Shown one piece after another: positions 58,385 through 64,000 of a DNA stretch of 64,000 nt. The position numbers and the translations under genes were made by a program. The number at the start of each line of letters is the position of its first letter. Position 1 is the stretch's first letter. The stretch lies in the NCBI GenBank assembly GCA_016218545.1, contig JACRDQ010000002.1:1-64000 (forward strand), given 5' to 3'. The stretch is from Elusimicrobiota bacterium (GTDB taxonomy: Bacteria; Elusimicrobiota; Elusimicrobia; UBA1565; UBA9628). The notes under the pieces were generated by a model, which saw nothing but the letters and a program-made list of their open reading frames with translations, did no database searches and was not told where the DNA came from.

Positions 58385-59842
58385 ATGTCCAAGACCATCT
58401 CCATCGACCCCATCACCCGCCTCGAAGGACACGGCAAGATCGAGATCTTCCTCGACGACAAAGGAGACGTCGAGAAAGCCTACCTCCAGATCCCCGAGCT
58501 CCGGGGCTTCGAGGTCTTCAGCCAGGGCCGTCCGGCCGAGGACATGCCTCAGATCACCCAGCGCATCTGCGGGGTCTGCCCCACCGCGCACCACATGGCC
58601 TCGACCAAGGCCCTCGACGACCTCTACAAGGTCACGCCCCCGCCCACGGCCGTCAAGATCCGCGAGCTCTTCTACAACGTGTTCATGCTCGAGGACCACG
58701 CCCTGCACGTCTACGTGCTCGGCGGGCCGGACTTCATCGTGGGCCCGGACGCGCCCAAGGAGCAGCGCAACATCGTGGGCGTCATCGGCAAGGTGGGCCT
58801 GGAGGTCGGCAAGAAGGTTATCTCCATGCGCCGGCGCCTTCGCGAGATCATGACGGTCCTGGGCGGCAAGGTCATCCACCCGGTGCTCGGCCTGCCCGGC
58901 GGGGTGGCCAAGTCCGTGCCCCCGGAGGACCTCGCGCGCTTCCGCGAGATCGCCAAGGACGGCCTGGAGTTCGCGCGCTTCACCCTGAAGGTCTTCTGCG
59001 ACATCGTGCTCTCGAACAAGGGCTACGTGGACCTCATCACCTCGGACGCCTTCACCCACAAGACGCACTACATGGGCCTGGTGGACAAGGCCGACAAGGT
59101 GAGCTTCTACGGCGGCAAGGTCCGGGTGATGTCGCCCGAGGGAAAGGAGACCGACTCGTTCGAGATCCGGGACTACCTCGACCACATCGCCGAGCACGTG
59201 GAGCCCTGGAGCTACATCAAGTTCCCGTTCCTGAAGAAGAAGGGCTGGAAGGGCTTCACCGAGGGCGCGGACTCCGGCGTGTATTCCGTGGCCCCCATGG
59301 CGCGTTTGAACGCGGCCGACGGCATGGCCACCCCGGAGGCTCAGAAGGCGGCGGAGGAGTACTTCAAGGTCCTGGGCCGGCCCGTGCACCACACCCTGGC
59401 CAACCATTGGGCCCGCGTCATCGAGATGCTCCAGGCCGCAGAGCGCATCAACGAGCTCCTCAACGACCCGGAGATCACGGGCAAGGACATCCGGACCATC
59501 CCGACCGCGACCCCGACCCGAGGCGTGGGCGTGGTGGAGGCGCCCCGCGGCACCCTCATCCACGATTACCAGACCGACGAGGTCGGGCTCATCCGCAAGG
59601 CCAACCTCATCGTCGCGACCCTGGGCAACTCCGCGCGCATCGCCATGAGCGTGGAGAAGGCAGCCAAGGGCCTCATCAAGGCCGGGGTCGTCAATGACGG
59701 CCTGCTCAACAAGGTGGAGATGGCGTTCCGGGCCTACGACCCGTGCTTCGGCTGCGCCACGCACACCCTTCCGGGCCAGATGCCGCTGACCGTTTCCCTC
59801 AGGGACCCCCAAGGCCGCGTGGTCCGGGAACTGAGCCGCTAG
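58385..59842 (+). CDS. mvhA: NiFe hydrogenase large subunit (group 3c-like, MvhA)
   Basis: A 485-residue catalytic subunit. Ni-Fe ligands: RICGVCPTAHH (L1, C62 and C65) and DPCFGCATH (L2, C454 and C457, H460). The N-terminus ITRLEGHGKIEIFL is standard. A 25-residue tail follows His460 (TLPGQMPLTVSLRDPQGRVV...), probably cleaved by the maturation protease encoded 150 bases downstream after nickel insertion. Ribosome binding site AGGAG right after the MvhG stop. It oxidises H2 or evolves it when the linked redox couples demand. Confidence 0.96.
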   Translation: MSKTISIDPITRLEGHGKIEIFLDDKGDVEKAYLQIPELRGFEVFSQGRPAEDMPQITQRICGVCPTAHHMASTKALDDLYKVTPPPTAVKIRELFYNVFMLEDHALHVYVLGGPDFIVGPDAPKEQRNIVGVIGKVGLEVGKKVISMRRRLREIMTVLGGKVIHPVLGLPGGVAKSVPPEDLARFREIAKDGLEFARFTLKVFCDIVLSNKGYVDLITSDAFTHKTHYMGLVDKADKVSFYGGKVRVMSPEGKETDSFEIRDYLDHIAEHVEPWSYIKFPFLKKKGWKGFTEGADSGVYSVAPMARLNAADGMATPEAQKAAEEYFKVLGRPVHHTLANHWARVIEMLQAAERINELLNDPEITGKDIRTIPTATPTRGVGVVEAPRGTLIHDYQTDEVGLIRKANLIVATLGNSARIAMSVEKAAKGLIKAGVVNDGLLNKVEMAFRAYDPCFGCATHTLPGQMPLTVSLRDPQGRVVRELSR

Positions 59843-59855
59843 GAGAAGCGTGGCC

Positions 59856-60023
59856 ATGCATCCGCGCCCCGCAGGCAGGTGCCTGTGCCCGTTATGCGGC
59901 GGCGCCGGGACCCTCCAGGTCGACGTCCGCCAGGGGGAGCCCTTGTCGCGGCCCAGGGCCCGCAGGCGGACCCCGGCCTTCAAGGAGATCCAGTGGGATT
60001 GTCCGCTCTTGAGCGCCCGCTAG
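59856..60023 (+). CDS. Small Cys-rich (zinc-ribbon-like) ORF
   Basis: A 55-codon frame between the hydrogenase large subunit and its protease. It opens MHPRPAGRCLCPLCGGAGTL (three Cys in C-x-C-x2-C) and has one more Cys near the end (WDCPLL), making a possible metal site. AGGAG lies 10 bases upstream, better placed for an in-frame GTG at 59850. It overlaps the protease gene by 31 bases. It could be an accessory factor for hydrogenase maturation or chance coding. Family not recognised. Confidence 0.45.
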   Translation: MHPRPAGRCLCPLCGGAGTLQVDVRQGEPLSRPRARRRTPAFKEIQWDCPLLSAR

Positions 60024-60517
60024 AGCGCCGGCAGAGCGCGGCGCTCTCTCCGGCCAGGACCGTGGTCCTGGCCCTGGGCAACGACATCCTGGGCGACGAT
60101 GCCGTGGGATTCCATTGCGTGAGGCTGCTCCGGGACCGCCGCGCCGGCCGGCCGGGCGTGGACCTGGTCGAGACCGGGGAGTCGGGCCTCGCGGTCCTCG
60201 ACCTCATCGAGGGCTATGACCGGGCCGTGATCCTTGACGCGGTGGTGACGAGGCAGGTTCCTCCGGGCACGATCCTCGAGTTCTCCAAGGCTGATTTCCA
60301 GCGCCTGCGCGGGAGCTCGCCGCACGTCTCAGGCCTGCCCGAGCTCCTCCACGTGGCCGAGCGCACGGGCATGAAGATGCCCTCGGTCTTGGCCGTGCTC
60401 GCCCTGGAGGTGGAGACCCCGGATACCTTCGGAGAAACCCTCACCCCGGGCTGCCAGGCCAGCCTTCCCGGGTTCGTGCGGCGCTGCGAGGAGCTCCTCG
60501 CGAGCTGGGGACATTAA
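59993..60517 (+). CDS. hycI: NiFe hydrogenase maturation endopeptidase
   Basis: A 174-residue protease of the HyaD/HycI/HoxW family. It has LALGNDILGDDAVGFHCVR, with the metal-sensing Asp/Glu (GDD) and a later acidic site (VETGESGL), then ILDAVVT and SPHVSGLPELLHVAE with the His ligand. The GTG at 59993 is favoured by AAGGAG 6 bases upstream. It would remove the C-terminal tail of the adjacent large subunit. The gene symbol reflects the family; the orthologue may be named differently. Last gene of the hydrogenase operon; its TAA stop is shared as TTAA with the convergent gene. Confidence 0.93.
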   Translation: MGLSALERPLERRQSAALSPARTVVLALGNDILGDDAVGFHCVRLLRDRRAGRPGVDLVETGESGLAVLDLIEGYDRAVILDAVVTRQVPPGTILEFSKADFQRLRGSSPHVSGLPELLHVAERTGMKMPSVLAVLALEVETPDTFGETLTPGCQASLPGFVRRCEELLASWGH

Positions 60518-62028
60518 GGCTTGCGGGCCTTGGCCGGCGGGTCGATCCTGTAGAGCGCAACGTCCACGCGCTCCTTGGCGTAAGTCCAGCAATCCGTGCT
60601 CGGCCTGGCCGGGAACTCGGCGCGGTCCACCTCGGTCAGCCAGGGGAAGCGCTCGAAGCTCCCGCAGAGGTCCGCGTACTCGGCGAAGGAGCACACCGAG
60701 GTCCTGACGTAGTACCTGCACCCGGGCTGGTTGGCCGCCTTGAGGAAGGCCTCATGCGTGGTCGGGGTGTCCGCCGCCTTGCGTCCGCGCACCGCGTAGT
60801 CCGGCACGCGCAGGACCGGGTGATGGGCGGGTCCCGGGGCGAGCAGGCCGCAGCCCTCGGGCAGGGCCGCCAGGCGGCTGCGCAGGAACGCGTACTCGAG
60901 CTGTTCGGTGTTGCGGTGGAGCAGGCCCGGGGCATAGGCGAAGAGCGCGGCTCCCGCCCAAGCCGGGACAGCGAGGTAGGCCCAGGCGCCGAGCTTCGCC
61001 GGAAGCAGGCCGGCCGCGGCAGCCAAGAGGGCGGGGAAGAAGAGGCGGTCGTAGCCTGCCGCGAACATCCTGCTCATGACATAGGTGCCGTGCGTCGCGA
61101 GCATGAGCAGGAACGCGGCGGCCAGGAGCAAGGCGGCCTTCCTGCGTCCCTTGCAGAACCAGACCAGACCTGCCAGGAGCGCTGCCGCGACGCAGAGCGT
61201 CTCCCAGAAGCCAGGGGTCGAGAAGGACGCGAACGGCAGGGCCGTGGGATTGTCCCCGCGAGGCTTGGTGATGCGCTGCAGTATCTCAAGGAGCAGGGGC
61301 CCGCTCGCTGCCAGGCCCGCGCTCGCCGCCAGGCCGGCCAGCTTGAGGCGGCGGATCAAGCCCGGCCCCCCGTCGCGCGGTTCGATGATGAACAGGGGAA
61401 GCGGGGACAGGGCCAGCGGGAGCCAGGAGATGGGGTGCACGCGGCTGGCTTGGGAGGCGAGCAGGCCTGCTGCGACGCTCAGGAGCAGGGCCGGGCCCGT
61501 CCTTCCATCCTCCTCCTGCCTGCCGGCCAGGACCAGGAGCAGGGAAACGGCCGTGACCGACAGGCCGATGAGGCTGAAATGCGCCTCGGTCGCGGAAAAA
61601 CGGACCAGGATGGGGTCGAGCAGGAGGATGCCCGCGGCCAACTGGGCCCTGCGGCCCGGCATGCCCATGGCCCAGACCAGGGCCAGGAGGAGGACGGGCT
61701 CGAAGCTCGAGAGCAGGGCATTGACCGCGAAGAGCGGGGTATCGGGGATGACAGGCAGCCAAGCGATCCAGCCCATGGCCTCGTGGTAGCCCGGCCCGTA
61801 GAACCGGGCGCCGGCCCAGGCATCCGAGACGGCCTGCCACACCCAGTCATGCGCCTGGCCGTTGTGGTGGTAAGGGCCCCACAGACCGAGGAGGCCGCGC
61901 AGAGCCAGTCCCGCCGAGAAGAAGACCGCGCAGCGCCTCCACCCCGGCAGCTGGGTCTTCGAGCCCCCGGCCCTCAGAGCCCATGCAGCCAGGCCCAGGG
62001 CTGCCAGGAGCCGCCAACCCGGTGTCAT
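60514..62028 (-). CDS. Polytopic membrane protein, GT39-like
   Basis: A 504-residue protein with about 10 transmembrane helices (to about residue 380) and a soluble C-terminal domain (about 385-504) containing TTHEAFLKAANQPGCRYYVR and CGSFERFPWLTEVDRAEFP. The first loop (GPYHHNGQAHDWVWQAVSDAW; FYGPGYHEAMGWI) resembles ArnT/PMT-type glycosyltransferase loops. It lies 13 bases after the flavoenzyme gene on the same strand. Substrate unknown; could modify envelope glycans or lipids. Confidence 0.65.
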   Translation of the reverse strand: MTPGWRLLAALGLAAWALRAGGSKTQLPGWRRCAVFFSAGLALRGLLGLWGPYHHNGQAHDWVWQAVSDAWAGARFYGPGYHEAMGWIAWLPVIPDTPLFAVNALLSSFEPVLLLALVWAMGMPGRRAQLAAGILLLDPILVRFSATEAHFSLIGLSVTAVSLLLVLAGRQEEDGRTGPALLLSVAAGLLASQASRVHPISWLPLALSPLPLFIIEPRDGGPGLIRRLKLAGLAASAGLAASGPLLLEILQRITKPRGDNPTALPFASFSTPGFWETLCVAAALLAGLVWFCKGRRKAALLLAAAFLLMLATHGTYVMSRMFAAGYDRLFFPALLAAAAGLLPAKLGAWAYLAVPAWAGAALFAYAPGLLHRNTEQLEYAFLRSRLAALPEGCGLLAPGPAHHPVLRVPDYAVRGRKAADTPTTHEAFLKAANQPGCRYYVRTSVCSFAEYADLCGSFERFPWLTEVDRAEFPARPSTDCWTYAKERVDVALYRIDPPAKARKP

Positions 62029-62041
62029 GCGGAGTCGCCGG

Positions 62042-63199
62042 CTACTTGAGGGCCTCGACCTTGCCGAAATCCCGGTCGAGCCTCAGCGACGCCCAGGCAT
62101 CCTCCTCGGTCACGGGCCTGCCCTTGGTGATGAGGCTCACCAGGTCCTCGGCCAGGCCGGGCCCGAGCATGAGCCCCTGGCCGCACATGCCCACGGCGTA
62201 GAGACAGCCCTTGGCCTGCGGCGCCTCGCCCGTGATGGGGCTGCCGTCCGGGGTCTGCGGGTAGCACCCGCGCCAGACGCGGCGCACCCGGATGCCGGCC
62301 AGGCGGGGGAGGAGGTCGGCCATCTTGCGCGACACGATGGGCAGGAAGCTCGAGTGCGACCTGCGGTCCGTGCCCGGATAGATGGGCTCAGGGGTCAGGC
62401 AGAACACGATGCGGCCGATGGAGTTCTGATAGTAGTAGCAGTTCTTGGCCCCGGGCGTGGGCCTGAGGTCCACGATCATGGGATCGAAGAGCCTGGCCAC
62501 CGGCTCCGTGATGCCTGCCTCGTGGCTGTCCGGGCGCACGGGCAGGTCCAGGCCGACCATGCGGCCCACCTCGGGGGCCGCGGAGCCCGCCGCGTTGAGC
62601 GCGTGCTTGCACGGGTAGACTCCCTGGTCCGTGACCACGGCCTGCACGCGTCCCTTCTCGACCTTGATGCTCCGCACGGTCTCACGGAACCGGAACTCGG
62701 CTCCGGCTCTGACCGCCGCCGCGTGGAAGGAGCTGCAGGCCATGAGGGGGGAGAGGTTCCCGTCCTCGGGCGAGAAGGTGCCGCCGCGCAAACCCTCGAT
62801 CCTGATGCCGGGCACGAGCGATGCGACCTTCTCGGGCGCGACCCAGTCGATGTCGAGGCCCTGGCGGTGCTGGGTCTCGAGGAGGCCCCTCAGGGTCTTC
62901 TCATCGGCCTCGCGGTAGACCGGGAAGAGATAGCCGCCCTGCCTCCAGCCGATGTCCTCTCCTTCCTGGGACTGCCACTCGCGGAATATCTTGAGCGAGC
63001 GCAGGCAGATGCTGATCTTGGCCGGGTCCGAGTGCGTGGCGCGGATGCCGCCGATGGCGGACTTGTTCTCTCCCTGGCCCGGAGAGGCCAGGCGGTCGAG
63101 GACGAGGACCGAGAGCCCGGCGCGCCGGGCGTAGAGCGCGGCGGGCACGCCCACCGAGCCCGCGCCGATGATGACGAGGTCGAAGGTCTTCTGGTTCAT
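62042..63199 (-). CDS. FAD-dependent amine/amino-acid oxidoreductase (DAO family, HcnC/OoxB-like)
   Basis: A 385-residue DAO-superfamily flavoprotein. FAD motif DLVIIGAGSVGVPAALYARR, then SAIGGIRATHSD, HALNAAGSAAPEVG, and C-terminal TPDGSPITGEAPQAKGCLYA and MCGQGLMLGPGLAEDLV. The pairing with a BFD-domain NAD(P)-type subunit (ATGA overlap, 63196-63199) matches two-subunit sarcosine-oxidase, opine-oxidase or hydrogen-cyanide-synthase-like dehydrogenases. The substrate is probably an amino acid or secondary amine; cyanogenesis is not supported by sequence alone. Confidence 0.82.
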   Translation of the reverse strand: MNQKTFDLVIIGAGSVGVPAALYARRAGLSVLVLDRLASPGQGENKSAIGGIRATHSDPAKISICLRSLKIFREWQSQEGEDIGWRQGGYLFPVYREADEKTLRGLLETQHRQGLDIDWVAPEKVASLVPGIRIEGLRGGTFSPEDGNLSPLMACSSFHAAAVRAGAEFRFRETVRSIKVEKGRVQAVVTDQGVYPCKHALNAAGSAAPEVGRMVGLDLPVRPDSHEAGITEPVARLFDPMIVDLRPTPGAKNCYYYQNSIGRIVFCLTPEPIYPGTDRRSHSSFLPIVSRKMADLLPRLAGIRVRRVWRGCYPQTPDGSPITGEAPQAKGCLYAVGMCGQGLMLGPGLAEDLVSLITKGRPVTEEDAWASLRLDRDFGKVEALK

Positions 63200-64000
63200 C
63201 GCCGGTCCCCGGAGCCGCCGCACCCTGCGAAGAGCCCCAGGGGCGCCTCGGCGGTGAGCGGCCGCTGCACGAACGGGGTCACCCGGTCCCGCGGCACCCC
63301 CTCCTTGCGGAACAGCGCGTGCAGGAGCGGGCCGCAGGTCTTGCCTCCGCACGCTCCCATGCCGACGTGCAGGATCGCCTTGAGGTGGTTCAAGTCCGTG
63401 ACCCCGGAGCGGATGAGGCGCCGCACCTGGCCCACGGTCACCCGCTCGCACCGGCAGAGGATGACGTCATCGTCGGTCTGGGGCGGGAGCACGGTAGCCA
63501 CAGGCTCGGTCAGGGCAGGGTCCTGGACCCTGATGCCGCCGATCTTGGCCGCGAGCGCGGGCTCGACCTCGAGCACCACGAGCCGAGAGCCGTCGAGGAT
63601 GGGGCTCTCGTCCGCTCCTTGGCTGCCTGAGAGGCACTCCCCCAGGGAGCCGCACCCGAGGCAGCGTCCGGCCTCTGTCCGGGCCTCGGCCTCGCTCAAG
63701 GAGGAGACCACCTCCTTGAAGCTGCCGCTGCGCTCGGACACGGGGAGCTCAGGCTCCTTGACCCTGGGAGCCTTGCCCACCCCCTCGTAGTGCACGCTGG
63801 GAGCGGGATAGGCCTTGCCGGGCCTGCGTCCCGCGGCCAAGTCCAGGCCGCGCAGCCAGCGGTCGATGGAGACCCCGGCGCGCTTGCCTGCTCCGAAAGC
63901 CGCGACCACGGTGTCGGCGCCGGTGACCCCGTCGCCGCCGGCGAAGACCCCGGGCTTGCTCGCGGCCTGGGTGAGCGGGTCAGCCTGGAGCGTGCCCCAC
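63196..64000 (-). CDS. NAD(P)-dependent oxidoreductase subunit with BFD-like 2Fe-2S domain (partial)
   Basis: The 268 C-terminal residues of a gene that starts beyond base 64000. The frame stays open to the edge: ADPLTQAASKPGVFAGGDG and TVVAAFGAGKRAGVSIDRWL match the end of a GltD/pyridine-nucleotide-disulfide-type flavoprotein. A Cys-rich insert (CLGCGSLGECLSGS) precedes a BFD-like 2Fe-2S domain: DVILCRCERVTVGQVRRLIR, then GMGACGGKTCGPLLHALF. It is the electron-transfer partner of the adjacent DAO-type subunit, as in OoxA/HcnB-like proteins. The BFD domain at the C-terminus sits beyond the nucleotide-binding part. Confidence 0.8.
   Translation of the reverse strand, partial: WGTLQADPLTQAASKPGVFAGGDGVTGADTVVAAFGAGKRAGVSIDRWLRGLDLAAGRRPGKAYPAPSVHYEGVGKAPRVKEPELPVSERSGSFKEVVSSLSEAEARTEAGRCLGCGSLGECLSGSQGADESPILDGSRLVVLEVEPALAAKIGGIRVQDPALTEPVATVLPPQTDDDVILCRCERVTVGQVRRLIRSGVTDLNHLKAILHVGMGACGGKTCGPLLHALFRKEGVPRDRVTPFVQRPLTAEAPLGLFAGCGGSGDRR

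Noticed and set aside
1..64000. tRNA, rRNA, CRISPR arrays, insertion sequences, riboswitches
   Set aside because: No cloverleaf-like, rRNA-like or regularly spaced direct-repeat segments, transposase motifs or terminal inverted repeats were seen by eye; a covariance-model search would be needed to exclude small RNAs.

Overview
The window is high-GC, gene-dense bacterial DNA (standard code) from a Gram-negative, anaerobic-leaning organism. A PorV/PorQ-like outer-membrane protein, a FlgD-type C-terminal sorting-like domain, many TPR proteins, unusually dense two-component signalling and hydrogenase/Hdr electron-bifurcation genes together suggest Elusimicrobiota or another deep-branching diderm phylum. 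This placement is inference from gene content; there is no rRNA or taxonomic marker here. I found no tRNA, rRNA, CRISPR array, insertion sequence or origin.

Layout. 1-5.8 kb (minus): the start of a secreted protein, then an operon of a FlgD-domain secreted protein, a PorV-like protein, a TPR protein, a membrane histidine kinase and a receiver. 5.9-11.1 kb (minus): a four-gene cassette of a CrtC/AttH-like lipocalin-fold membrane protein, a GMC long-chain-alcohol-oxidase-like flavoprotein, a GlpD-like flavoprotein and an OmpR-type regulator. 11.2-15.3 kb (plus): a radical SAM protein with a STAS-like tail, a receiver and a PAS kinase, ending in what looks like a truncated receiver gene. 15.35-16.6 kb (minus): a small accessory island with a Phd/RelE toxin-antitoxin pair. 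16.6-22.2 kb: two membrane glycosyltransferase-like proteins, a CAP-domain lipoprotein and a small membrane ORF. 22.2-32.0 kb (minus): a synthase-dependent exopolysaccharide locus (TPR-beta-barrel, TPR, sulfatase/phosphotransferase-like protein, HEAT protein, GT2 synthase, polysaccharide deacetylase) interleaved with two receivers. 32-36.1 kb: a 5'-nucleotidase-like enzyme, then a lower-GC defence/competition patch with a polymorphic-toxin-like gene and putative immunity gene, and a BrnT/BrnA-type module. 36.2-38.8 kb: HypA, a ferritin-like protein and a receiver-PAS-kinase.

38.8-60.5 kb is the energy core. A minus-strand operon encodes NuoE, NuoF, NuoG-like, NfnA and NfnB proteins, that is, an NAD(H)/NADP(H)/ferredoxin hub. 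A TPR protein and class I fumarase follow. A divergent regulatory pair (Cache-domain kinase plus sigma-54 NtrC-type activator) lies next to a plus-strand operon of receiver, receiver-kinase, HdrC, HdrB, HdrA, MvhD, NiFe hydrogenase small and large subunits, a small Cys-rich ORF and a hydrogenase maturation protease. A well-spaced sigma-54 -24/-12 element precedes this operon, so the neighbouring NtrC-type protein is its likely activator. The window ends (60.5-64 kb, minus) with a membrane glycosyltransferase-like protein and a two-subunit amino-acid/opine-oxidase-like flavoenzyme that runs off the edge.

Two general traits stand out. Genes within operons commonly overlap as ATGA or GTGA. At least seven first genes have a TAnnnT -10 hexamer exactly 6 nt before the start codon and no Shine-Dalgarno sequence, which predicts leaderless mRNAs.
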